Source: Oscillospiraceae bacterium (GTDB taxonomy: Bacteria > Bacillota > Clostridia > Oscillospirales > Oscillospiraceae). From it: DNA of 64,000 nucleotides. Under the pieces are notes generated by a model. That model had not been told where the DNA came from. It searched no databases and saw nothing but the letters and a program-made list of their open reading frames with translations. The DNA is taken from positions 1 through 64,000 of the forward strand of contig CADCHN010000001.1 of assembly GCA_902801295.1 (NCBI GenBank). The letters are read 5' to 3'. This document shows positions 44,899 through 53,597 of the stretch, in pieces; the stretch's first letter is position 1; each line of letters starts with the position of its first letter. Made by a program: the position numbers and the translations under genes.

Positions 44899-45770
44899 TC
44901 CTCTGTTTCTCCTTTGAAATAGAATAGGTACAAATCTTCCAAATTAGGTTGCACCCGTACCGCATTTTCCATAGGTGGGCGGTCTGCAATTATTCGCAGT
45001 ATAGTTTGATTATTGTCTGTGTTCCGCAGATTGCTTGTATTGTAGGTGGCGGCATATTTTTCTGCGTAAGCAGTCGGTACAAGACATTCCCATACTTGAC
45101 CGTTAATTTCGGAAGTGATCTCTTGCGGCTTTCCAAAGTGAACAATCTGCCCGGACTTCATCATCACAATTTCTTCTGCAATAAACTCCACATCAGAAAC
45201 AATGTGGGTAGATAAGATCACAATACGGTCTTTTGAAAAAGCACTTATTAAATTGCGAAAGCGGACACGCTCTTTAGGGTCAAGTCCTGCGGTCGGCTCG
45301 TCCAAAATCAAAATGCGGGGATCATTTAGCATTGCCTGTGCAATTCCTAAACGCTGTTTCATGCCGCCGGAAAAGGTTTTGATTTTATGATTACTCTCTG
45401 CTGATAAGGCCACCGCTTCAAGAAAATCTTTTGATTTCTTTCGTGCAGTTCTTTCGTTCAACCCTTTCAGCGTAGCAACATACAGCAGAAAATCAAGTGC
45501 TGTAAAATCGGGATAGTAACCGAAATTTTGTGGCAAATATCCCAAGAGATTTCTGTACTGCTCACCAAGTCCTACGATGTTTTTCCCGTTCAACAGAACT
45601 TTCCCGAAAGTTGGATTTTGGATATTACAGAGCAGCCGCATAAATGTAGTTTTTCCTGCGCCATTTGCACCCAACAAGCCGTAAACGCCGTTTGATAATG
45701 TAATATTCAAATCGTTCACGGCAGTTTTTGAGCCGAATTTTTTTGTCAGCCCGATTGTCTTTAATTCCAT
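44895..45770 (-). CDS. ABC transporter ATP-binding protein (pair with ABC-2 permease)
   Basis: A 291-residue ABC ATPase. Walker A LLGANGAGKTT near residue 34; Q-loop YLPQNFGYYPDF near 75; signature FSGGMKQRLGIAQAML near 132; Walker B ILILDEPTAGLDPKE near 152; switch His in STHIVSD near 184; then a C-terminal extension of ~80 residues. The structure resembles bacteriocin/lantibiotic immunity or BcrA-like ATPases. RBS AAAGGAG. It is first gene of an operon whose promoter carries a GTAGATA repeat. Confidence 0.92.
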   Translation of the reverse strand: MELKTIGLTKKFGSKTAVNDLNITLSNGVYGLLGANGAGKTTFMRLLCNIQNPTFGKVLLNGKNIVGLGEQYRNLLGYLPQNFGYYPDFTALDFLLYVATLKGLNERTARKKSKDFLEAVALSAESNHKIKTFSGGMKQRLGIAQAMLNDPRILILDEPTAGLDPKERVRFRNLISAFSKDRIVILSTHIVSDVEFIAEEIVMMKSGQIVHFGKPQEITSEINGQVWECLVPTAYAEKYAATYNTSNLRNTDNNQTILRIIADRPPMENAVRVQPNLEDLYLFYFKGETEE

Positions 45771-45796
45771 ATAAAAACTCCTTTCTGCATAGAGAG

Positions 45797-45832
45797 CAAA
45801 AAATACTCTCCATGTATTTTCATGGAGAGTAT
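45797..45832 (-). terminator. Hairpin with T-run between FtsX-type permease and next ABC operon
   Basis: On the minus strand ATACTCTCCATG (45832-45821) pairs with CATGGAGAGTAT (45814-45803), 12 bp, followed by TTTTT. The same hairpin recurs at 49061-49095. The ascending arm includes the predicted -10 box of the promoter just upstream. Confidence 0.8.
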
Positions 45833-45860
45833 AAGGGGAAAATATCTACTTTTTATCTAC
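45828..45860 (-). promoter_or_regulatory. Response-regulator-type promoter of the ABC ATPase/ABC-2 operon
   Basis: Minus strand: GTAGATA (45860-45854), 4 bases, GTAGATA (45849-45843), 9 bases, TATACT (45833-45828). Two heptamers spaced 11 bp apart and close to the -10 box are the geometry of OmpR/PhoB-family activator sites. The same pattern occurs at 49091-49123 and 50984-51016. Confidence 0.65.
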
Positions 45861-45871
45861 ACGATAGTCAC

Positions 45872-48349
45872 TTAATTTTCACGCAGTCTTTGGACAATAC
45901 TTCCTGCCCCGATTTTTTGATAGATTGTTACCGGGATAACCCCACAAAGGATCAGGGCAAACAGCATATAGAGAACAAACGGAACAACGGGATAATGGAA
46001 TGTCCCGAACTGCAATGTGTTTCGGACAACGGTAAACAAGAAATAATCAGCAGCGGAGCCAATGGTAAGCGCCAAAATCATTGTCGATGCAAAATACCAG
46101 AAGCCCTCCCATACAATTAGTTGCTTGACTTGCCGTTTGGTTGCTCCTATTGCCTCCATTGCAGCAAATTCTCTTTGCCGATTCAAGATGTTTGCGCTCA
46201 TGGTATTGATGAAATTTAAGATACCGATTGAGAAAAGTACCAATGTTAAAAAGGCTGATAACTTCGATATAGAACTCTTGGCCTCAGACAAGGATTCTGC
46301 CAATTCGATTTTTGAAGTCCGCGAAATGGCAGGAATATCGTCTGTCAACGAAACGACTTGGTTAAGAATACTTTGTTCATATTCGGGGCTGCTGTCTATT
46401 TTTATGGAGTAGATAATTGCGTCTGGTTTGTAATCATCAATCACCTTGTTTGAAACTACTAGCCAAGGTGCTGCGCCTCCGTTCATTCCATCCCGCTCTA
46501 AAGGAAATTGACCGCCAATCGGCAGTTGAAATTGCTGTTCTATATCCATCACGGAAAAAGAAATGATACTTCCCTGATGTAGTCCACTCCCGTTCATTTC
46601 GGTGGTAAGGAGAAAATCACCGCGCTCGAAAGCGTCTATGTCAATCGGGTCTTCCGCAGATTGGTTATAGGAAGCAATTACGCTACTGTCCACACCAACC
46701 AACAAGCTCCAAAAGGTCGCGCTGGGATTATCAATCCATACTTGCGGGTCTGTTGACTCCATCCCGCTCGACTGCTCAAACTCCTTTTTGATTTGATACC
46801 AGTCCCTATATACCTCATCTGAATAGTATTCATAGATTGGTACGACTTTTGTCATTTCAAAGGATTCCACACCCTCCAGCTCCCGAAGCTGGCTTATCAT
46901 TTCCGGGGTGAAAGATTGTTCCTCTTGAGGCGAGAAAGCCGCTCTGCTCATTTGATTATACAGAGATATGTCATGTGCCGTGTTATAGTCAATATATTCG
47001 TCAATCGACAAGCCGTTTAAGACTGTCATACAAAGCAGGAATGTTATGCTGCTTAAAAAGAAAGTTCCTATTACAAAGCAAGCCTTTTGCGGATGCCGGA
47101 ACGTATTTTTTAATCCCATCCAGGGCAGCTTGGCGCAATCTGTGGAGCGACTTGTTTTCCACCCTCCACTTTCTTCTACATACCGCAACGCGGCCATCGG
47201 TGAAATGGACAGCACTTTTTTTGCGGTCATATAGAAACTTACAAAAATCATTGAACATGAAAACAAAGCTGATACAACAGGAATTGTCCAGTGAAGCTCT
47301 GCGTGTGTAAAGCCCGTAAGCAGATTGCCCAGCAACAGCGGGACAACCCATAAGGTCATAGCACAGCCAAAAAGTAAGCCGATGGGGAGCGCCAGTATCA
47401 AAATACGGAGCATTCGATAGAAAATTACGCGCTTTAGCTGCTTAGGTGAAGTCCCAAGCGTTTTCAGTACCCCGTAAAACTGCACATCCTTTGTGACGGA
47501 AATTGAGTTGATGTTGTAGATGATTAAAAAGCCGTCTATCGCAAAAAACAGTATCACAGCCAATGCAAGCACCAAATCACGAATGGACACTCGCTGTCCT
47601 GATAGAACTCTGATACTCTGCTGATCTGTCAACCCAATCTGTCCGGCGATTTGATTCAGGTTTTTTTGAGCACTGCCGGAGACAAAAGAAAATCCGGCAA
47701 CTTCCGCTGGTAATTGGTGTTCGGATAGTCTTGCTGTTGACAAAAAAACGGCCTGCTTAGATGCTGTATCAATATAGGATGTATCTGTATAGAAGCCAGA
47801 TAAGTGGAAAGTTTCTTCCTGTACCACATCGTAATCATCCCAACCGATTGATAAAGTGATTTCCGTACCGACAATCGGCTCAATTCCAAATCGTTTTAAT
47901 AGCCATGTAGACATCATTACTTCATCCGCTTCAGTTGGATAGTGTCCTTCAAAGTCGGATACCAACGGGCTGCTCCAAGTGTCCCAGTTATCAACCGCAT
48001 AGAGGTCGATGCTAAGTCCAGACTGGCCTATATTTCCAATCAGCCGACCGACCTTGTATGACACATACAGCGGTTTCTGTATCAGATCATTTTCTTCTAA
48101 CTGTGCAAGCTGCTCCGAGCTTGGATTGGAGAAAATGACGTCCGTGGTTGTTCCAATGCTTTTCAAATCCTGCAAGTTAGAAAAGGCTTGTATGTTAAAA
48201 AAGACGCTGCAAGTGGATGTAATCAAAATGATTACAATTATTGCCGCAAAAGCAATAAGCCAGTTGGTAGTGCGGTTTGCTTTGAATGATCGTTGCCCTA
48301 TCAGTTGGACCGCCATCTGTGCGTCATTTGCGTTTGGTTTTTGCCTCAT
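45872..48349 (-). CDS. FtsX-family ABC transporter permease (MacB/BceB-like)
   Basis: An 825-residue permease with N-terminal helix about 29-52, a large extracytoplasmic domain to about 255, an FtsX-type three-helix core about 260-385 (LALAVILFFAIDGFLIIYNINS, then MLRILILALPIGLLFG), another helix near 425, a second extracytoplasmic domain of ~200 residues, and a second FtsX core about 690-815 (FLTLVLFSIGILNFINTMSANI). Two FtsX cores with large extracellular domains are typical of peptide-antibiotic detoxification or sensing permeases. Its start overlaps the ATPase stop by 4 bases (ATGA). Confidence 0.9.
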   Translation of the reverse strand: MRQKPNANDAQMAVQLIGQRSFKANRTTNWLIAFAAIIVIILITSTCSVFFNIQAFSNLQDLKSIGTTTDVIFSNPSSEQLAQLEENDLIQKPLYVSYKVGRLIGNIGQSGLSIDLYAVDNWDTWSSPLVSDFEGHYPTEADEVMMSTWLLKRFGIEPIVGTEITLSIGWDDYDVVQEETFHLSGFYTDTSYIDTASKQAVFLSTARLSEHQLPAEVAGFSFVSGSAQKNLNQIAGQIGLTDQQSIRVLSGQRVSIRDLVLALAVILFFAIDGFLIIYNINSISVTKDVQFYGVLKTLGTSPKQLKRVIFYRMLRILILALPIGLLFGCAMTLWVVPLLLGNLLTGFTHAELHWTIPVVSALFSCSMIFVSFYMTAKKVLSISPMAALRYVEESGGWKTSRSTDCAKLPWMGLKNTFRHPQKACFVIGTFFLSSITFLLCMTVLNGLSIDEYIDYNTAHDISLYNQMSRAAFSPQEEQSFTPEMISQLRELEGVESFEMTKVVPIYEYYSDEVYRDWYQIKKEFEQSSGMESTDPQVWIDNPSATFWSLLVGVDSSVIASYNQSAEDPIDIDAFERGDFLLTTEMNGSGLHQGSIISFSVMDIEQQFQLPIGGQFPLERDGMNGGAAPWLVVSNKVIDDYKPDAIIYSIKIDSSPEYEQSILNQVVSLTDDIPAISRTSKIELAESLSEAKSSISKLSAFLTLVLFSIGILNFINTMSANILNRQREFAAMEAIGATKRQVKQLIVWEGFWYFASTMILALTIGSAADYFLFTVVRNTLQFGTFHYPVVPFVLYMLFALILCGVIPVTIYQKIGAGSIVQRLREN

Positions 48350-49020
48350 TGCTTGATCCTCCCATCTTCGATGCGGATGATTCGATCTGCCGTTTTTTCA
48401 ATAGCATCATTATGGGTAATCATAACAATGGTTTGATGGAACCTAATTCCGGTGGATTTTAAAAGAAAGAGTACATCCTCGCTGGTTTTACTATCCAGAT
48501 TTCCGGTTGGCTCGTCTGCCAAAATAATTTCAGGTTTCGTGAGCAGGGCGCGGGCAATAGAAACGCGCTGCTGCTGTCCACCCGAAAGGTTATTGGGAAG
48601 ATTATGGAGTTTGTCTTGCAGGCCAAGGGCGCATACGATTTGTTCCAATAAATCTTTATCAACCCTTCTCCCGTCCAGTTGCACCGGCAGAACAATATTC
48701 TCATATACATTCAAAATCGGAATCAGGTTGTAATTTTGAAACACAAAACCGATGTGGCGACGGCGAAATATCGCCATTTGTTCTTCACTCTTATTTGAGA
48801 GCTTTTTTCCGCTGATGATGACATCTCCAGAAGTGGGTGTATCAAGACCTCCCATCATGTGCAGCAGGGTAGACTTGCCGGAGCCGGATGTGCCGACAAT
48901 AGCCACGAACTCCCCCGCGTTGACGGAGAGGTTTACCCCGTCAAGGGCTTTTGTGATATGCTCCCCTTGCTGGTAATGCTTTTTCAAATCAACTGTTTGC
49001 AGTATAGGTGCTGCGTTCAT
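48346..49020 (-). CDS. ABC transporter ATP-binding protein (MacB/LolD/BceA-like)
   Basis: A 224-residue ATPase: Walker [16 protein letters not shown] near residue 37; Q-loop [11 protein letters not shown] near 91; signature [17 protein letters not shown] near 140; Walker [16 protein letters not shown] near 161; switch MITHND near 195. Pairs with the FtsX permease. Compared with Bce systems it should act with the two-component system two genes upstream. ATG 49020. Operator and promoter precede it. Confidence 0.93.
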   Translation of the reverse strand: MNAAPILQTVDLKKHYQQGEHITKALDGVNLSVNAGEFVAIVGTSGSGKSTLLHMMGGLDTPTSGDVIISGKKLSNKSEEQMAIFRRRHIGFVFQNYNLIPILNVYENIVLPVQLDGRRVDKDLLEQIVCALGLQDKLHNLPNNLSGGQQQRVSIARALLTKPEIILADEPTGNLDSKTSEDVLFLLKSTGIRFHQTIVMITHNDAIEKTADRIIRIEDGRIKQ

Positions 49021-49060
49021 AATAGATACCGCCTTTCTTTGATGATATTACGAGTAAAAT

Positions 49061-49095
49061 AAAAAATACTCTCCATGTGTTTTCGTGGAGAGTAT
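49061..49095 (-). terminator. Hairpin with T-run after the histidine kinase gene
   Basis: Minus strand ATACTCTCCACG (49095-49084) pairs with CATGGAGAGTAT (49077-49066), one G-T pair, followed by TTTTTT. A second copy of the hairpin at 45797-45832. Confidence 0.8.
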
Positions 49096-49123
49096 AAAAA
49101 GGAATTATCTACTTTTTATCTAC
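49091..49123 (-). promoter_or_regulatory. Response-regulator-type promoter of the FtsX-ABC operon
   Basis: Minus strand: GTAGATA (49123-49117), 4 bases, GTAGATA (49112-49106), 9 bases, TATACT (49096-49091). The first heptamer overlaps the TAG stop codon of the histidine kinase gene (49122-49120). Confidence 0.65.
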
Positions 49124-50298
49124 AAAGAGGAAGATTTGAAAAAAGCAATCACTTTTGCACCGCCTGAAACATTCTCAATTCGCAAATAACCGTCGTGGCG
49201 TTCACAAAGTAGCTTGCAGATATAAAGGCCAAGACCGAAATGCTCAAAGTGATCCGTTTCTTCTGTAAAATACGGACTGGTTGCTTTGTGTAAAGTGTTT
49301 TTGTCAAATCCCTTTCCGTCATCAGCTATGGAAAGTAGCAAGCCGTTGTCATGCAGCGCGAAAGAGATCGTTATCGTATTGCGGGCATAGCGGACGGCAT
49401 TTGCAATCAAATTATTACTTACCTGTGTAACAAAATCTGTGTCAATAGATAACCGCGAAACAGGGACACTATTTTGTAGGCATGGCGTTTTCCCTTTTTT
49501 CTTACATACCATTTCCATACTTTCATACAGGGCAGACAAGAACGGCTGCAAAAGAACGGTCGTATATTCTGGCTGCGTGTCCTCCAAACGCCGCAGATTA
49601 CTCATGCTGCTTACATAGGTTTCCATACGCAAGATATGCTTTCCCATAGTAACGGCAGTTTCCCGTGTCTGGGGGTTATCGCTTGCTTGCAGCATTTCAT
49701 TATACCCTTTCAGTACCGTGAGAGGGGTGCGCAGATCGTGAGCAAATGCAGCGTTAAGCTGTTTTCGTTCCTCAACCTGTCGCCACATTTCAGTGAAGTT
49801 ATTTGCAAGGGCAGTCCGCATGATTTCAAAGGAAGTGCATAACTGTCCTAATTCATCTTTGCTGTCATATTCGATTGAAAAATCCAAGTCATTATTAGAT
49901 ATTTTTTCGGACGCTGCCATGAGTTCAGCAAGCGGCTTTTTCAGCTTATTTCTGTAAAACAGCAACGCTGCGGCTATGATACATAATGCGGAATATACGG
50001 CTACTGCAATCGTAGGAAATACCTCTAACAAAGCTATCATACGTTCATCATGTTTGGATAGTGGAACGAGTGCATTTCCAATGTAGGCACCGTCGCCTAA
50101 TTGTTCGCCTTGCTCATTTGTTAAGTAATACTTTTCGCCGGACGGCGGATAAGTTGATCTAATCTTATCGGCAGTTTTATCGCATATCGAAATAGTCATA
50201 ATTGAAAGCACAAGGGCAAGCATAGCAAAGACTACTACATAAAGTATAAAGCTTTTTCGGAGAGATAAATTTCGTACTGGACGATTTATTTTATCCAT
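49120..50298 (-). CDS. Two-component sensor histidine kinase
   Basis: A 392-residue membrane kinase. Helices at about 14-38 and 90-115 flank a short extracytoplasmic sensor (~50 residues, residues 40-88), followed by a HAMP linker (NKLKKPLAELMAASEKISN near 116) and the HisKA domain with phosphoacceptor His in FAHDLRTPLTVLKGY near 187. HATPase: NLIANAVRYA near 300, DDGKGFD near 327, GLGLYICKLL near 358. The small sensor resembles VanS/BceS-like kinases that respond to cell-envelope stress, often through a partner ABC permease. It overlaps the RR gene by 13 bases. The stop codon lies inside the next operon's operator. Confidence 0.92.
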   Translation of the reverse strand: MDKINRPVRNLSLRKSFILYVVVFAMLALVLSIMTISICDKTADKIRSTYPPSGEKYYLTNEQGEQLGDGAYIGNALVPLSKHDERMIALLEVFPTIAVAVYSALCIIAAALLFYRNKLKKPLAELMAASEKISNNDLDFSIEYDSKDELGQLCTSFEIMRTALANNFTEMWRQVEERKQLNAAFAHDLRTPLTVLKGYNEMLQASDNPQTRETAVTMGKHILRMETYVSSMSNLRRLEDTQPEYTTVLLQPFLSALYESMEMVCKKKGKTPCLQNSVPVSRLSIDTDFVTQVSNNLIANAVRYARNTITISFALHDNGLLLSIADDGKGFDKNTLHKATSPYFTEETDHFEHFGLGLYICKLLCERHDGYLRIENVSGGAKVIAFFKSSSL

Positions 50299-50960
50299 TT
50301 ATACCCACACCCCCAAACTGTTTCAATATATGCTCTGTCTGAATATGCCGCGATTTTTGTTCGTATTCTGCGGATATGTTCAGCAACAACACTGCTGTCC
50401 CCCTCGCTGTCATAACCCCAAATACGCTCATATATCCTTTCTTTATCAAAGACTTGTCCCGGATTTTGAGATAACAACTCTATAATATCAAATTCCTTTT
50501 TTGCAAACCCAACACGCTTATCAGAAAAAAACAAACATCGCTCCGAATAATCAATCGTCAAATCGCCGGAAAATCTTATTTGTGTTTCAAAGCTGTGTCG
50601 AGCTTCGCGCCGTAAGTGAGCGCGTACCCGCGCTTCAAGTTCCATAAGCGAAAAAGGTTTAACAACATAATCATCACCGCCAACGGCAAATCCTTTTACC
50701 TTATCGGTATCTTCAATTCGTGCTGTTAAAAAAAGAATAGGACAAGATATGTGATCGCGTATACGCTCGCAAACCTCTAATCCGTCTATTCCGGGCATAT
50801 TTATATCAAGCAAAATAATATCCGGCTGCCTTTCCACCTGTTTTAGTGCTTCTGTGCCATTTGTGGCAGACAGAACACAAAAACCTTTGTTTTCAAAAAA
50901 ACTGCCAAGCATTGAAACAATATCTTTTTCATCATCAGCTATCAATATCTTTGCGCCCAA
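50286..50960 (-). CDS. OmpR-family response regulator
   Basis: A 224-residue response regulator. Receiver domain 1-120: KILIADDEKDIVSML with the acidic pair, phospho-Asp in LLDINMPGIDG near 53, Lys in DDYVVKPFSLMELEARV near 102. Winged-helix output domain about 130-224: KKEFDIIELLSQNPGQVFDKERIYERIWGYDSEGDSSVVAEHIRRIRTK. Likely start TTG 50960 with AGGAGG 9 bases upstream, though the frame opens earlier. It probably binds the GTAGATA repeats of this element and controls itself and the two transporter operons. Confidence 0.92.
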   Translation of the reverse strand: MGAKILIADDEKDIVSMLGSFFENKGFCVLSATNGTEALKQVERQPDIILLDINMPGIDGLEVCERIRDHISCPILFLTARIEDTDKVKGFAVGGDDYVVKPFSLMELEARVRAHLRREARHSFETQIRFSGDLTIDYSERCLFFSDKRVGFAKKEFDIIELLSQNPGQVFDKERIYERIWGYDSEGDSSVVAEHIRRIRTKIAAYSDRAYIETVWGCGYKWIK

Positions 50961-50983
50961 TTTTATACACCTCCTAACAAGTA

Positions 50984-51016
50984 AATATAACACCAATTTT
51001 TCAACTATTTATCTAC
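50984..51016 (-). promoter_or_regulatory. Degenerate copy of the GTAGATA promoter ahead of the response regulator gene
   Basis: Minus strand: GTAGATA (51016-51010), 4 bases, GTTGAAA (51005-50999), 9 bases, TATATT (50989-50984). Same spacing as the two downstream sites; the second heptamer matches 5 of 7 bases. Suggests autoregulation. It overlaps the last codons of the HTH gene. Confidence 0.55.
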
Positions 51017-51190
51017 TTTCCCGTTTCCTTTTCTGCGTGCGTCTGCGGGCTTTTCTGCGTCTTTCGGTATCAGCCACATATAGCCGAGTTTTGAAGCACC
51101 CAGTATGCGGTTTTCCTCACATAGCTTTTGTACCCGTCTTTCTGAAATGCCCCATTTCTTTGCTGCTTCGGGGGCAGACATATATTCCAT
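51005..51190 (-). CDS. Small helix-turn-helix protein (excisionase/MerR-type HTH)
   Basis: A 61-residue DNA-binding protein with the APEAAKKWGISERRVQKLCEENRIL helix-turn-helix (residues 6-30) and the wing SKLGYMWLIPKDAEKP. These small HTH_17 proteins serve as excisionases or regulators. ATG 51190 is used; start GTG 51208 is the alternative. It is divergent from the Xre gene, and its stop lies inside the RR operator. It may lie in the same transcript as the two-component genes. Confidence 0.75.
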   Translation of the reverse strand: MEYMSAPEAAKKWGISERRVQKLCEENRILGASKLGYMWLIPKDAEKPADARRKGNGKVDK

Positions 51191-51357
51191 ATTCACCTGT
51201 CCTTTCACTGTGTACTCCTATATAATTATATACGGACATCCGAATAATATCAAGAAACATTCTGTGAATAATTTGAATTATATTGGCTAATCATAGGAAC
51301 TGTGTAAGCATATCCAAAATGAAAGATGAACTGTAAAATGTTATAGGGTGAATTAAA

Positions 51358-51726
51358 ATGGCAAAAAGACCAGTACCACTTTATGACTTCAAGGCTTTCG
51401 GGCAAGCCATAAAAGCGGCACGGATGGAGAGAAAGGAATCCCGCAAAGATGTTTGCGACGCTATGAACTTATCTCCGCGCTACCTCGCGAATATCGAAAA
51501 CAAAGGTCAGCAACCGAGCCTGCAAATCTTTTATGAGCTTGTTACCCGTTATTCTATATCGGTAGATCAATTTTTCTTTCCAAACAAAGACGCTGAAAAG
51601 AATACACAGCGGCGTCAGCTTGATACCCTGCTGGACAGCATGAGCAATGACGGATTGGAAATTGTCACCGCAACGGCACAGAAAGTTGTGGAAGTCGAGA
51701 AAAAACACGAAGCAGCAGCGGAGTGA
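51358..51726 (+). CDS. Xre-family transcriptional regulator
   Basis: A 122-residue regulator with an N-terminal helix-turn-helix (FGQAIKAARMERKESRKDVCDAMNLSPRYLANIENKGQQPSLQIF, residues 14-58) and a C-terminal helical segment (QRRQLDTLLDSMSNDGLEIVTATAQKVVEVEK). It resembles the regulators that keep Tn916/Tn1549 transfer genes off. It is the first plus-strand gene inside the element, divergent from the small HTH gene, and ends in a terminator. Confidence 0.88.
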   Translation: MAKRPVPLYDFKAFGQAIKAARMERKESRKDVCDAMNLSPRYLANIENKGQQPSLQIFYELVTRYSISVDQFFFPNKDAEKNTQRRQLDTLLDSMSNDGLEIVTATAQKVVEVEKKHEAAAE

Positions 51727-51752
51727 TCCGCTGTTGTTTTGTTTTCGTATAC

Positions 51753-51786
51753 GCTGCAAGAGCATACTGCTCCTGCGGCTTTTTTT
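51753..51786 (+). terminator. Terminator after the Xre gene
   Basis: 12-bp stem with one mismatch (GCTGCAAGAGCA/TGCTCCTGCGGC), loop TAC, then TTTTTTT. It separates the regulator from the mobC leader. Confidence 0.82.
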
Positions 51787-51848
51787 GTGTCTGTTTGGCA
51801 GTTTTGGGGGTGTTCACCGTAGTAGTAGTGAGGGACGAAAGATACCGT

Positions 51849-51949
51849 AGCAAGCATAGGGAGTGTAGCCACACTCCCGAAAAACGCTCCCGCCTGTCCT
51901 GCCGGATGGCGGCGCGTCTGCTTGTTGGGATAGTCCCAAACCCTTATAC
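51849..51949 (+). promoter_or_regulatory. Structured leader of mobC (copy 1 of a duplicated element)
   Basis: Two boxes, 51849-51878 and 51917-51949, are identical to boxes upstream of the large ArdA-type fusion gene (62220-62249 and 62147-62179, minus strand). Box 1 holds an 8-bp hairpin GGGAGTGT/ACACTCCC (51859-51878, loop AGCC); box 2 holds TTGGGA/TCCCAA (51925-51939, loop TAG). The 38 bases between the boxes are unique. mobC starts 17 bases after box 2. It may be a promoter-leader, an RNA switch or an oriT half. Confidence 0.7.
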
Positions 51950-51966
51950 GAAAGGACGGTGAATGA

Positions 51967-52296
51967 ATGGCAAACAGAGTGCGGAACATTGTGCTGCGCG
52001 TCCCGGTGACGGCGCAGGAACGGGAAATGATTGAGCTGAAAATGCAGCAGATGGGAACGCGCTGCTTCTCCACCTATGCCCGGAAAATGCTGATTGACGG
52101 CTATGTTATCAAGATTGATTACAGCGATATAAAGGCCATGACTGCCGAGCTGCAAAAGATTGGCACGAACATTAACCAAATTGCAAAGCGCGTCAATGCT
52201 ACCGGGGAAATCTATGCGCAGGACATTGAGGACATCAAGGGGGTGCTGAATGAAATATGGCTGTCACAAAGATCCATCCTATCAAAAGCACCTTAA
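51967..52296 (+). CDS. mobC: MobC-type mobilisation accessory protein (ribbon-helix-helix)
   Basis: A 109-residue relaxosome protein. N-terminal basic strand (MANRVRNIVLRVPVTAQEREMIELKMQQMG) then a helical part with GTNINQIAKRVNATGEIYAQDIEDI, the standard MobC core that binds oriT DNA and helps the relaxase. RBS AAAGGACGG and ATG 51967. It overlaps the relaxase gene by 40 bases. Confidence 0.9.
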   Translation: MANRVRNIVLRVPVTAQEREMIELKMQQMGTRCFSTYARKMLIDGYVIKIDYSDIKAMTAELQKIGTNINQIAKRVNATGEIYAQDIEDIKGVLNEIWLSQRSILSKAP

Positions 52297-53591
52297 AGAA
52301 AGCTCTGGACTACATCACCAATCCGGCAAAGACAGACGGGAAAGTGTTGGTGTCCTCCTATGGCTGCGGAATCGAAACAGCGGACATTGAGTTTGAGAAA
52401 ACCCGGCAGTGGGCTATGAACAAGGGCAACAACCTTGCCCACCATCTGATACAGGCCTTTGAGCCGGGAGAAGTGGATTACGAAAAAGCCCACGCTATTG
52501 GCAAGCAGCTTGCCGATGAAATACTTGGGGGAAAGTATGAGTATGTCATATCCACCCACATAGATAAGGGTCATGTGCATAATCACATCATATTCTGCGC
52601 CGTGGATTTTGCCGAGCATAAGAAGTATATCTCCAATCGGAAAAGCTATGGCTTTATCCGCAGGACGAGTGACAGACTGTGCAAGGAAAACGGGCTGTCC
52701 GTTGTGATCCCCGGCGCGGATCGGGGCAAACATTATGCGGAGTGGGATGCCCAGCGCAAGGGAACGAGCTATAAAGCAAAGCTGAAAATCGCCATTGATA
52801 AGCTCATACCCGTGTCTGCTGATCTGGACGATCTGCTGCGCCGTCTGGAAGCAGAGGGCTACGAGATCAAGCGCGGCAAATATATCTCTTTCCGCGCTCC
52901 CGGACAGGAACGCTTTACCCGCTGCAAGACGCTGGGGGAAGCCTACACAGAGGAAGCCATAGCCGAGCGAATCAAGGGCAAGGTCATCACCAAAGAGCCA
53001 AAGCCGGAACGCAAAGGCGTATCGCTATTGATTGACATTGAGAACTGCATCAAAGCCCAGCAGTCGGCGGGCTATGAGCGTTGGGCAAAGATTGAAAACT
53101 TGAAACGCGCTGCCCGCACAATGGTATTCCTCGATCAGAACGGCATAGCCAGGTATGCAGACTTGGAGCAAAAAATAGCTGCCCTGCAGGGCGAGAATGA
53201 GCAGACAGCGGCGACGCTCAAAGATGTGGAACGCCACTTGTCCGATATGGCATTGCTCATAAAGAACAGCACCACCTACAAAGAGCTAAAGCCGCTATAT
53301 GACGAATACAAGAAATCCCGTGACAAAGAAAAATATCTGCGCGGGCATGAAAGTGAAATCATCCTTTTTGAAGCTGCTGCAAAGGCATTGAAAGCGTCCG
53401 GCGTGTCCGGCAAGCTCCCCGATCTGGCAAAGCTCAAAGCCGATTACAAACGCCTTACCGCCGAAAAGGACGCGCTGTATACCGAGTATGGCAAGCTCAA
53501 AAAGCAGCTCCGTGAGTACGATGCTGTCAAGCAGAATATAGACAGTATTTTGTCCCCTGTCCAGCAGCGGGAACAGGAAAAAATGTTGTAG
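52257..53591 (+). CDS. MOBP-type relaxase (VirD2/MobA-like)
   Basis: A 444-residue relaxase that nicks oriT through a Tyr and leads the strand into the recipient. The His-rich metal motif is HIDKGHVHNHI, residues 101-111, downstream of the NLAHHLIQAFEPGE segment with its own motif. The C-terminal ~150 residues are coiled coil (LEQKIAALQGENEQTAATLKDVERH). It starts inside mobC, a usual arrangement. Its 3' end is followed by a new promoter for the AbiEi-type gene. Confidence 0.92.
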   Translation: MAVTKIHPIKSTLKKALDYITNPAKTDGKVLVSSYGCGIETADIEFEKTRQWAMNKGNNLAHHLIQAFEPGEVDYEKAHAIGKQLADEILGGKYEYVISTHIDKGHVHNHIIFCAVDFAEHKKYISNRKSYGFIRRTSDRLCKENGLSVVIPGADRGKHYAEWDAQRKGTSYKAKLKIAIDKLIPVSADLDDLLRRLEAEGYEIKRGKYISFRAPGQERFTRCKTLGEAYTEEAIAERIKGKVITKEPKPERKGVSLLIDIENCIKAQQSAGYERWAKIENLKRAARTMVFLDQNGIARYADLEQKIAALQGENEQTAATLKDVERHLSDMALLIKNSTTYKELKPLYDEYKKSRDKEKYLRGHESEIILFEAAAKALKASGVSGKLPDLAKLKADYKRLTAEKDALYTEYGKLKKQLREYDAVKQNIDSILSPVQQREQEKML

Positions 53592-53597
53592 GCATAT

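Noticed and set aside
46975..47310. Plus-strand frame of 111 codons inside the FtsX permease gene
   Set aside because: Antisense to a gene with intact membrane topology and ABC partner; no ribosome site.
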